From: Lachnospiraceae bacterium
GTDB taxonomy: Bacteria; Bacillota; Clostridia; Lachnospirales; Lachnospiraceae
NCBI GenBank assembly: GCA_017621815.1
Contig: JAGASK010000013.1
Coordinates: 1 to 64,000, forward strand
Reading direction: 5' to 3'
Length of the DNA stretch: 64,000 nucleotides
The translations under genes were made by a program, and so were the position numbers. Shown in pieces: positions 8,286 to 15,258 of the stretch. Under the pieces are notes generated by a model, which worked only from the letters and a program-made list of their open reading frames with translations, did not search any database and was not told the origin of the DNA. Numbering within the stretch: the stretch's first letter is position 1; every line of letters begins with the position of its first letter.

Positions 8286-8315
8286 GAACATATCGAAAAA
8301 AATCGAACTATGTTC
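8286..8315 (+). promoter_or_regulatory. Second candidate ArsR operator before the permease
   Basis: GAACATA (8286-8292) and TATGTTC (8309-8315) are perfect inverted repeats enclosing two ATCGA blocks separated by an A-run. The ATCGAAAAAA core also occurs in the arsR promoter repeat. This suggests that the same regulator acts at both places. Confidence 0.5.
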
Positions 8316-8353
8316 GTTGATTTAATATAGATAGCGCAATAGGAGGATATAAA

Positions 8354-8395
8354 ATGTGTGTATGTGGTCAACGGTTACGATGCCGCTCTGAATAG
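8354..8395 (+). CDS. Possible 13-residue Cys-containing leader peptide
   Basis: AGGAGG (8341-8346) precedes ATG 8354, which opens a frame of 13 codons, MCVCGQRLRCRSE, ending in TAG. Three of the 13 residues are Cys, including a CxC pair. It lies between the second candidate operator and the ArsP-like permease. It could be a translated leader, the remnant of a deleted gene, or a chance frame behind a good RBS. Confidence 0.3.
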   Translation: MCVCGQRLRCRSE

Positions 8396-8450
8396 CTGAT
8401 TGGTATTTTCTTCAAGTAAGTACATCAAAACAGAAAGGAAGTATCAATCT

Positions 8451-9374
8451 ATGTTTACAACTGAAACATTGATCCATGCAGGCAAAACATTTCTCATGTT
8501 ATTTGGCGAATTGTTCGCCTTGTTTATCGGCATTAGCTTTGTGGTTGCGCTGCTTCAAATTTATATTTCACAGGAACGGATAAAAAGGATTTTAACGACA
8601 CCCCGGAAAGGGCTTAATAGCATTCTCGGAGCTTTATTAGGCGCAGTAACTCCTTTTTGTTCCTGTTCCACAATCCCGGTGCTGGTGGGACTATTCAAAA
8701 GCGGTGCGCCGTTCAACGGTGCTATCTCCTTTTTGCTGACTTCGCCTATTCTAAATCCGGCAATCCTTACTTTGATGGTTGCGTTTTTTGGGATAAAGGC
8801 AACAGTGATTTATACAATGTTCACTTTTGCATTTGCGGTTGTCATGGGACTGATTTTGGACGCAGCAGGATTTCAGAAAGAAGTAAAAAATGTGAGGATA
8901 ACAGGAGGGCATCAGGATGGGGTGAGCTGGGAAACCCTAAACGGAATCTTTTGGCAAAAGCAGATGCAATCCTTCAAAATTGCTTTCCGCGACTCCGTTG
9001 GATTGTTTAAGGGCGTTGTTGGCTATTTACTTCTCGGAGCTGGTATCGGAGCGTTTATTTATGAGTTTATTCCCACTGATTTACTGGCTAATTTTGCGGG
9101 TGCGAATAATCTTTGGGCAGTTCCTCTTGCAGCAATTATCGGTATCCCGATGTATATCCGTACAGAAACGATGATACCGATTGCCAGTATCCTGATTTCC
9201 AAGGGCGTTGCCCCTGGTGTCATGATTGCACTCATTTTAGGCGGTGCAGGTGCAAGTATTCCCGAAGTATCGCTGCTGAACTCCATCTTCAGAAAAAAAA
9301 TGGTGATTGCTTTCGTGCTTTGTATTTTCGTTGTTGCAACCATTACAGGTTATGTTTTCAATTTTGTTCTCTAA
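8451..9374 (+). CDS. ArsP-like permease (DUF318 family), thiol-reactive metal/metalloid efflux
   Basis: A 307-residue integral membrane protein with about eight hydrophobic segments. The signature TPFCSCSTIPVLVGLFKSGA in the first half, and the repeat-like segment EVSLLNSIFRKKMVIAFV near the end, place it in the ArsP/DUF318 permease family. Known members export trivalent organoarsenicals (ArsP) or Cu/Zn (SO_0444). The CSCS motif is the expected thiol site. ATG 8451 follows AAAGGAA; the frame runs upstream without a good RBS. Neighbours are ArsR and a Cys-rich small protein, which supports a role in efflux of a soft metal or methylarsenite. No arsC or arsM is nearby. Confidence 0.85.
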   Translation: MFTTETLIHAGKTFLMLFGELFALFIGISFVVALLQIYISQERIKRILTTPRKGLNSILGALLGAVTPFCSCSTIPVLVGLFKSGAPFNGAISFLLTSPILNPAILTLMVAFFGIKATVIYTMFTFAFAVVMGLILDAAGFQKEVKNVRITGGHQDGVSWETLNGIFWQKQMQSFKIAFRDSVGLFKGVVGYLLLGAGIGAFIYEFIPTDLLANFAGANNLWAVPLAAIIGIPMYIRTETMIPIASILISKGVAPGVMIALILGGAGASIPEVSLLNSIFRKKMVIAFVLCIFVVATITGYVFNFVL

Positions 9375-9386
9375 GGAGGTATTTTT

Positions 9387-9584
9387 ATGACTAAGAAAAA
9401 AGGAATTTTAGGAAAGCTGTTTGGCGGTTCGTCCAGCGGTTGTAGCTGCGGCATGGAGATTGCAGAGGAAAAACCGCAGAAAAAAGGGTGCTGTAATATG
9501 CAGATTGTTGAAGAAGCGGAGCCAGAACAATGCTGCTGTTGTGGCGATGAGGATAGTGTTGACAAGAAGAATGAAAGCAGATAA
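9387..9584 (+). CDS. Small Cys-rich putative metal-binding protein
   Basis: A 65-residue protein with a perfect TAAGGAGG RBS, 12 bases after the permease stop. It starts MTKKKGILGKLFGGSSSG and carries cysteines in CSCG, KKGCCNMQ and EQCCCCGDED, eight in all, separated by acidic linkers. The N-terminal KxxLxKLFG patch is amphipathic and may touch the membrane. A job binding soft metals and passing them to the permease is an inference from cysteine content and position. No named family was recognised. Confidence 0.75.
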   Translation: MTKKKGILGKLFGGSSSGCSCGMEIAEEKPQKKGCCNMQIVEEAEPEQCCCCGDEDSVDKKNESR

Positions 9585-9928
9585 CTCTTTGCAAAGAGAC
9601 AATAGCAAAAACAGTTGAGCCAGTCAGCGGTCAAGGTGAACTTCGCTGTCACGGTGAACTTCGCCTGCCGTTGACAACCCGCCTGGTTTTAGAGGTAGGC
9701 AGCCAAGGGGCAAAAGCCTAAAGTGCTATCGTTAAATTTTTGCCTTCCTACTCACGAAAAAGGTACAATCTTGACTCGAAAAACGATAACCGCACCTATG
9801 AGAGTATATCCCCTGATACAGAAAACGTCCTAACCATGGGCGTTTCCGTATACACAAAAAACAATAGCTCTGATTTTGAAATTATATCAATTTGATTACG
9901 TAATATAGTATGAGAGGATGTGATTGCA
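9585..9928 (+). other. Non-coding spacer with direct and inverted repeats, right part of the accessory patch
   Basis: No gene is visible. The stretch has a 12-bp direct repeat GGTGAACTTCGC (9635-9646 and 9653-9664). It also has an inverted pair TATCGTT (9727-9733) and AACGATA (9782-9788). A possible imperfect hairpin lies around 9820-9855 (GAAAACG, GCGTTTC). It lies between the Cys-rich gene and the MATE fragment and may be the scar or end of a mobile element. I cannot name the element. Confidence 0.4.
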
Positions 9929-10146
9929 ATGGGGGTACGGATTTTGAGATACCAGTGTATTTCCGCCCCCTTTTTGGGATACTATACGATAGTAGGAATG
10001 CTGCTGCAGAATATTGGAAAATTTTTTCAGGCTACATTGGTGACAGTGGCCAGACAGGGAATCTTTTTTATACCGCTTTTGTTTGTGCATTCCTTTTAAC
10101 TCTTCCGTTGGGAATCAGGGCTCTTCGCACGCTTCGGCAATCGTAA
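9929..10146 (+). pseudogene. MATE efflux transporter, C-terminal remnant with a frameshift
   Basis: From 9929 the frame reads RILRYQCISAPFLGYYTIVG, then MLLQNIGKFFQATLVTVARQ, then GIFFIPLL. This is the conserved late region of MATE transporters (RxQCIS...QxxGKxxxA...RQGxFFIPL). It then meets a stop. The family C-terminus resumes in another frame as FLLTLPLGIRALRTLRQS, ending at 10146. A segment between the two parts is missing. Some 370 N-terminal residues are absent, replaced by the accessory patch. Together with the XRE fragment at 6765 it brackets that patch. Confidence 0.75.
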
Positions 10147-10164
10147 AATATTCATAAATTTATA

Positions 10165-10193
10165 TTGTCAAAAAAATATCAATGTGGTATGAT
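10165..10193 (+). promoter_or_regulatory. Promoter of the ECF S component-coaX-coaBC group
   Basis: TTGTCA (10165-10170), 17-bp spacer, TATGAT (10188-10193), 50 bases before the start codon. A long frame reading through this region from 10165 is discarded for that reason. Confidence 0.65.
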
Positions 10194-10242
10194 TACACCG
10201 TATTGTATCTCATATGAGAATAATAACAGGAGGAAACGTACC

Positions 10243-11067
10243 ATGAAAAATGAAAAAACTTATGAACTTGTGCTGACGGCACTGTTCACCGCCATTATTA
10301 TCATAATGGCATTCACACCGCTGGGATATATTCCGCTTGTGGTTATCAACGCAACAGTCATTCATATCCCGGTTATCCTGGGAGCACTATTTTTAGGACC
10401 GAAAAAAGGTGCATTTTTAGGATTCGTATTTGGTTTAACAAGCTTTATTAACAACACTTTCAAGGCAGCCACTGCATCGGCTTTTGTATTTTCACCGGTT
10501 TTGGCAGCTGATGTGATTGGCATTTCAGGTGTATTTAAAAGTTTGTACATCTGCTTTGTGCCGAGAATTTTAGTGGGAATTATTCCCTATTTTGTATACA
10601 TCCTGATTCGTCATTTATTAAAAAGCGAACAGAAAGTATGGCGTGTTGTAATTAATGCGGTTGTATCTGTTATCTTATGTATTTCCGTAAGGGCATTTAT
10701 AAGCAATTTAATAGAGGGCAGTGCGGCAGAAGTAATCGGAACCGTGGCTGGTCTTGCTGTAGGCATTGTGCTGTTTGTGCTTCTGACAGCAGTGATACGG
10801 AAAAAAGCTTCCGCAACTGTTGCACTTGCTTATGCGGGAATGACCGGCGCTTTTACCAATACCCTGTTTGTTATGAGCGGTATCTTTATTTTGTATAAGG
10901 ATGCTTATGCGCAGGCTCTTGGTATTGCAGGAGATGCGGTTATTGATGTTATTATGGGTGTTGTCAGCTTCAACGGTATTGTAGAAGCTACAGTTGCAGC
11001 GATTCTGGTAGCAGGTGTGGGGCTGGCGCTTTCACAGGTAAAGCCTATTAAGGGGCTGAAAGATTAA
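10243..11067 (+). CDS. ECF transporter S component, probable pantothenate transporter
   Basis: A 274-residue membrane protein with an N-terminal vitamin S-component domain (LVLTALFTAIIIIMAFTPLG, then PVILGALFLGPKKGAFLGFV). A further set of helices extends it beyond the usual 180-200 residues. S components bind the vitamin and dock on shared EcfA/A'/T modules, which are not in this window. Immediately downstream are coaX and coaBC, which use pantothenate and phosphopantothenate, so PanT-type pantothenate uptake is the best guess from context. The start is ATG 10243 behind AGGAGGAAACG. The spacing to coaX (27 bases) fits one operon. Confidence 0.8.
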   Translation: MKNEKTYELVLTALFTAIIIIMAFTPLGYIPLVVINATVIHIPVILGALFLGPKKGAFLGFVFGLTSFINNTFKAATASAFVFSPVLAADVIGISGVFKSLYICFVPRILVGIIPYFVYILIRHLLKSEQKVWRVVINAVVSVILCISVRAFISNLIEGSAAEVIGTVAGLAVGIVLFVLLTAVIRKKASATVALAYAGMTGAFTNTLFVMSGIFILYKDAYAQALGIAGDAVIDVIMGVVSFNGIVEATVAAILVAGVGLALSQVKPIKGLKD

Positions 11068-11094
11068 CAATTATAGAAATAAAGGAAGAAAACA

Positions 11095-11871
11095 ATGATT
11101 TTAGCAGTAGATATCGGAAATACAAATATAGTAATCGGGTGCATTGAAGAGGAAAAAATCTTTTTTGTGGAAAGAGTCTCTACCAATATATCCAAAACAG
11201 AGCTGGAGTATGTTGTGGAGTTTAAGACGCTTCTTGACTTATATAAGATTAAAGTGGAGGAAATTACGGGATGTATTATTGCTTCGGTGGTGCCGCCGCT
11301 TAATAATATTGTGAGGTCTTCCATGGAAAAGCTTCTGCATATTTCTCCGCTGTTAGTCGGACCGGGAGTGAAGACAGGGCTGAATATTCTTATGGATAAT
11401 CCCGGACAGGTAGGTTCGGATTTGATTGTCAATGCAGTGGCAGCACTGAAGTACTATGGCGCGCCTATTATTATAATCGATATGGGAACGGCAACTACCA
11501 TCAGTGTGGTAGATGAGAAGAAAAACTATATCGGAGGCATGATTATGCCCGGTGTGAAAGTATCTCTGGAATCGTTGGTAAACCGGACTTCCCAGCTTCC
11601 CAGAATCAGTGTGGAGGCGCCGAAGAAGATAATCGGCAAAAATACAATAGACTGCATGAAGAGCGGTATTGTCATAGCACAGGCCGCCTGTATGGACGGT
11701 ATGATTGAACGAATCTGGGAAGAACTGGGCGCTCAGGCACAGGTAGTTGCAACGGGAGGCCTTTCAGGCTGTATTATCCCGTACTGCAAGAAAAAGATTA
11801 TTTATGACAATGAGCTGACCTTAAAGGGGTTGGATATTATTTACCGGAAAAATATGGAGCCTGCAGATTAG
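11095..11871 (+). CDS. coaX: Type III pantothenate kinase
   Basis: A 258-residue cytosolic enzyme that phosphorylates pantothenate, the first step of CoA synthesis. Motifs are the phosphate loop DIGNTNI near the N-terminus, GSDLIVNAVAA (a variant of the G-x-D-R-x-x-N-A motif that holds the catalytic Asp), and IIIDMGTATTISVVD with the following GGMIMPG. The length matches the family. It follows the predicted pantothenate transporter and precedes coaBC, giving a compact route from uptake to 4'-phosphopantetheine. Type III kinases are typically not feedback-inhibited by CoA. Confidence 0.95.
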   Translation: MILAVDIGNTNIVIGCIEEEKIFFVERVSTNISKTELEYVVEFKTLLDLYKIKVEEITGCIIASVVPPLNNIVRSSMEKLLHISPLLVGPGVKTGLNILMDNPGQVGSDLIVNAVAALKYYGAPIIIIDMGTATTISVVDEKKNYIGGMIMPGVKVSLESLVNRTSQLPRISVEAPKKIIGKNTIDCMKSGIVIAQAACMDGMIERIWEELGAQAQVVATGGLSGCIIPYCKKKIIYDNELTLKGLDIIYRKNMEPAD

Positions 11872-11898
11872 AGGAAATCAGGCAGAAAGGATAAAGGG

Positions 11899-13098
11899 AT
11901 GCTGAAAGATAAACATATTGTACTTGGAGTGACAGGAAGTATTGCAGCCTATAAAATTGCATCACTTGCCAGTATGTTAAAAAAGCAGGAAGCTGATGTT
12001 ACTGTGATTATGACACAGAATGCCACAAATTTCATTAATCCCATCACCTTTGAAACGCTGACAGGGAATAAATGTCTGACAGATACTTTTGACAGAAATT
12101 TTAAATACAGTGTGGAGCATGTGTCACTGGCAAAGCAGACTGATGTGTTTATGATTGCGCCTGCCTCTGCAAATGTGATAGCCAAAGCGGCTCACGGAAT
12201 AGCGGACGATATGCTGACAACTACTTTGCTTGCCTGTGAATGTCCGAAGATTATCGCGCCTGACATGAATACCCGGATGTATCAAAATCCGATTGTACAG
12301 GACAATATGAAGATATTGGAAAGTTACGGCATGGAGGTGATTACTCCTGCAACCGGATATCTGGCCTGCGGCGATACGGGAGAAGGCAAAATGCCGGAAC
12401 CGGAGCTTTTGCTGGAATATATTATAAAAGCGCTTAAGCCCAAGGACATGAGCGGAATTAAAGTGCTGGTAACTGCAGGACCTACAAGGGAAAAAATAGA
12501 TCCGGTGCGTTATATCAGCAATCATTCCACCGGAAAAATGGGCTATGCCATTGCGCGAGCTGCCATGATGCGGGGTGCTGAGGTAACGCTGGTAACCGGA
12601 AAGACGGATATCGAGCCGCCTGTGGGCGTGAATACCGTTGATGTTGTATCTGCCGGGGATATGGCGCAGGCAGTGAAAAGCCGTGCCGATGAGCAGGATA
12701 TTATTATTAAAGCGGCTGCTGTGGCAGATTACCGTCCTAAACATGCTGCCGATGAAAAGGTGAAGAAAAAAGACGGTGATATGAACATAGAGCTGGAGCG
12801 GACGGAAGATATTCTGGGCTTTCTGGGTGCTCATAAAAAAGAAGGACAGTTCCTGTGCGGATTCTCCATGGAAACGGAACATATGATAGAAAATTCCAGG
12901 GGAAAGCTGGAGAAAAAGAATCTGGATTTAATTGTAGCAAACAATTTGAAGCAGCAGGGTGCCGGTTTCGGCACAGATACCAATATAGTAACTTTACTTT
13001 CAAAAGAAGATACAATACAGCTTCCAATCATGAGTAAAGAGGAAGTGGCGGATAAATTGCTTGACTACATTTTAGAACACAGGAGCAGTAATTCATAA
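11899..13098 (+). CDS. coaBC: Phosphopantothenoylcysteine decarboxylase/phosphopantothenate-cysteine ligase
   Basis: A bifunctional 399-residue enzyme. The N-terminal CoaC flavoprotein domain (1-180) has GVTGSIAAYK, the EHVSLAKQTDVFMIAPASAN region with the catalytic His, PDMNTRMYQNP, and the ACGDTGEGKMPEP Cys loop. The C-terminal CoaB domain (190-395) has VTAGPTREKIDPVRYISNHS followed by TGKMG, and the KAAAVADYRP motif. It converts 4'-phosphopantothenate to 4'-phosphopantetheine with cysteine and CTP. It is the last gene of the pantothenate/CoA group; a strong terminator follows. Confidence 0.95.
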   Translation: MLKDKHIVLGVTGSIAAYKIASLASMLKKQEADVTVIMTQNATNFINPITFETLTGNKCLTDTFDRNFKYSVEHVSLAKQTDVFMIAPASANVIAKAAHGIADDMLTTTLLACECPKIIAPDMNTRMYQNPIVQDNMKILESYGMEVITPATGYLACGDTGEGKMPEPELLLEYIIKALKPKDMSGIKVLVTAGPTREKIDPVRYISNHSTGKMGYAIARAAMMRGAEVTLVTGKTDIEPPVGVNTVDVVSAGDMAQAVKSRADEQDIIIKAAAVADYRPKHAADEKVKKKDGDMNIELERTEDILGFLGAHKKEGQFLCGFSMETEHMIENSRGKLEKKNLDLIVANNLKQQGAGFGTDTNIVTLLSKEDTIQLPIMSKEEVADKLLDYILEHRSSNS

Positions 13099-13174
13099 AT
13101 GCATCAATATATATAACAGCAGAAGTCTGCTGAGAATATTTGCAGAGTTTACGAAAAAGAAAAATCGGAGTATA

Positions 13175-13208
13175 ATGCAGGTTAGCAAAAACTAACCTGC
13201 ATTTTTTG
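13175..13208 (+). terminator. Intrinsic terminator after coaBC
   Basis: ATGCAGGTTAG (13175-13185) and CTAACCTGCAT (13192-13202) form a perfect 11-bp stem with a CAAAAA loop, followed by TTTTT. Confidence 0.9.
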
Positions 13209-13267
13209 CCTGTGCAGCTGCCGGCGAAGAATGGATTTATGTGCAGAAGCTCCGGTGAAAATAAATA

Positions 13268-13296
13268 ATGACATTAACCTGCCGTTAGAATATAAT
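13268..13296 (+). promoter_or_regulatory. Promoter of the DUF5722 gene
   Basis: ATGACA (13268-13273), 17-bp spacer, TATAAT (13291-13296), 61 bases before the chosen start codon. Confidence 0.5.
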
Positions 13297-13357
13297 TGAA
13301 AAGGAAGAATTTTGTCAATTTATGAAAGAAATAATAAATAAACGGCAGGGGGAAGCT

Positions 13358-15013
13358 ATGAAAAGCATTAAGAAAATAATGATAATGATTATGGTTACAG
13401 CGTTGACCGCAGGATTTGGAGCAGCAGGCGGCGGACTTGCGGGGGATAGTCCCCGGCAGGTTCAGGCGGCAGGCCGCCCTGTTTCCATAAAGTCCTGCCA
13501 GATTTCGGGAGCAGAGGTAGTCTGTCAGATTAGTGCCTCTCAGGTTCCTGCAAGCGATGACGGTAAATTCTATGTTTATGCGGATGAAGTTTATGAGGAC
13601 GGCCCCACAGGAAGTGTTGTTGCTAGGGCTGATGCGGGAACCTCAGTTTCGGTAAGCTTTCCGCTGGATTATAATACTGCGCAGTCCAATCTGAGCCGCA
13701 AATTTTTAATTGCGGTGAAACAGAACGGACAGATGGTGCAGGTAAGCGATGAACATTATATTACCAATCCTGAGGCTCTTGCAGGCTTTACCGCGGCCAG
13801 GAAAGACGGCGGAATAAAAGGAATTCTGCCGGATGTTACCAGGGTTTCCAATGGGGAACTGCAGGACCTCGGAGTTTCCCAGGTGGTTTACAATATGTAT
13901 CTTGACGATATCTGCTCGGATGCTTCGGTTTCCGGTGCCGTTCCTTTTGAATACAACGGCAGGACTTATTATTTTGACGGGAACATGCTGGCAAAGTACG
14001 ATTCCACCTTAAGAAGCTTTAATCAGTTCGGAATGCAGATTACCATGGTGCTTTTAAACGGCGGGAAAAGTCCGTATTCACAGGATTTAGTCCATCCTCT
14101 GGCAAGGGATGGAGCCGAATGTCCGGGGTATGCGCTGAATGTGGCGGAAGCCTCCGGTACGGAGCATTTAAAGGCCATCGGTGCGTTTTTAGGGCAGCGC
14201 TATTCAGGGCATTTTGACTGCGGGCAGGTTGATAACTGGATTCTGGGAAATGAAGTGAATGCCCGTACTTCATGGTGGTATACAAGTTCTTCCTCCCTGG
14301 ATTTGAATGCGAATATTTATGTTAAGGCATTCCGCATTATTTATAATGAAATGAAGAGCATGAATGCTAATGTGAGGATTTATAATTCCATTGACCAGGA
14401 ATGGAACCGGAAATCCAATCCAGGAAGCTTTTTAGCGAAGGATTATCTGGATTGCTTTAATTATTACATTAACAGGGAAGGAAATATTGATTGGGGGCTT
14501 TCCTATCATCCCTATAACTCTCCCCTGTATGACCCTTATGCCTGGAATGGGCCGGAAGTATGGGTAAAAGACAGCATTGCCACGCCTTATATCACAATGC
14601 AGAATATTGATATATTAATTGATTATATGCATCAGAAGCAGTTTTTAAATCCTGAGGGACAGGTGAGAAGTATTTCCCTTGCGGAAATCGGCTATACATC
14701 TGCTTTCGGCAGTGAGGCCCAGGAGGCGTCCATTGCCTATGGCTACCTGAAAGCGGCTTCCCTTCCTGACGTGGATGCATTTATTTTGTTCCGGCAGACA
14801 GATGAAGCCCATGAAATGGAAAGCCATCTGGCTCTTGGACTGTATGATTTAAACGGAAATAAAAAGCCTGCCTATGACATATATAAGAATCTGGGCACGG
14901 CAAATGAAGCAGCTGCAAAAGCCAGGGCATCGGAAATTATCGGCATGGATATTGACGAAATGATTAGTCAGAACATTATGTGGACGAGAAGCGGAACAGG
15001 AGTAGTGCAGTAA
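13358..15013 (+). CDS. Secreted DUF5722 protein, glycoside-hydrolase-like TIM barrel
   Basis: A 551-residue exported protein. The signal peptide is MKSIKKIMIMIMVTALTAGF with a likely cut after VQAA. A beta-rich N-terminal part (about 35-140) is followed by a TIM-barrel-like domain (150-530). Two motifs look like a retaining clan GH-A active site: WILGNEVNAR (about residues 292-301) with an Asn-Glu acid/base, and SLAEIGYTS (about 440-448) with a candidate nucleophile Glu. ATG 13358 is preferred because it opens the signal peptide; ATG 13322 is an alternative. The layout fits the uncharacterised DUF5722 family. A polysaccharide substrate is likely, but nothing nearby identifies it. Confidence 0.75.
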   Translation: MKSIKKIMIMIMVTALTAGFGAAGGGLAGDSPRQVQAAGRPVSIKSCQISGAEVVCQISASQVPASDDGKFYVYADEVYEDGPTGSVVARADAGTSVSVSFPLDYNTAQSNLSRKFLIAVKQNGQMVQVSDEHYITNPEALAGFTAARKDGGIKGILPDVTRVSNGELQDLGVSQVVYNMYLDDICSDASVSGAVPFEYNGRTYYFDGNMLAKYDSTLRSFNQFGMQITMVLLNGGKSPYSQDLVHPLARDGAECPGYALNVAEASGTEHLKAIGAFLGQRYSGHFDCGQVDNWILGNEVNARTSWWYTSSSSLDLNANIYVKAFRIIYNEMKSMNANVRIYNSIDQEWNRKSNPGSFLAKDYLDCFNYYINREGNIDWGLSYHPYNSPLYDPYAWNGPEVWVKDSIATPYITMQNIDILIDYMHQKQFLNPEGQVRSISLAEIGYTSAFGSEAQEASIAYGYLKAASLPDVDAFILFRQTDEAHEMESHLALGLYDLNGNKKPAYDIYKNLGTANEAAAKARASEIIGMDIDEMISQNIMWTRSGTGVVQ

Positions 15014-15063
15014 TGGAGGAAAAAGCTGACATGGATATATGATTATTTCAGAGGAAGAATGAT

Positions 15064-15114
15064 GAGGGGGTCGCAAAATCATCAAATTAGATGATTGAGC
15101 GATGCCCTCTTTTT
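15064..15114 (+). terminator. Terminator after the DUF5722 gene
   Basis: Three stacked helices: GAGGG (15064-15068) with CCCTC (15105-15109), TCGC (15071-15074) with GCGA (15099-15102), and AATCATC (15077-15083) with GATGATT (15090-15096), followed by TTTTT. Confidence 0.8.
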
Positions 15115-15258
15115 GCGCATAACACATATTTCCGTTATATTATTTCGTTAAATGATGGAACACCGGATTGATTTCATAGAGTAAAATATGATATAATCAG
15201 TTTTATATTGGGGCAATTTCAAGCTTCCTATTTTACATAATTTCGGAGGTGCCGGCAA

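Noticed and set aside
8286-8315. Direct ATCGA repeats as a CRISPR or IS end
   Set aside because: They are too short and sit between arsR and its target; a regulator site is the simpler reading.
9910-10146. 78-codon plus frame as a separate small gene
   Set aside because: Only its last part resembles a protein family, and that part continues the MATE C-terminus. The upstream MATE homology is in another frame, so this is a frameshifted remnant.
10165-10242. N-terminal extension of the ECF S component
   Set aside because: The extension covers the promoter and the RBS of ATG 10243.
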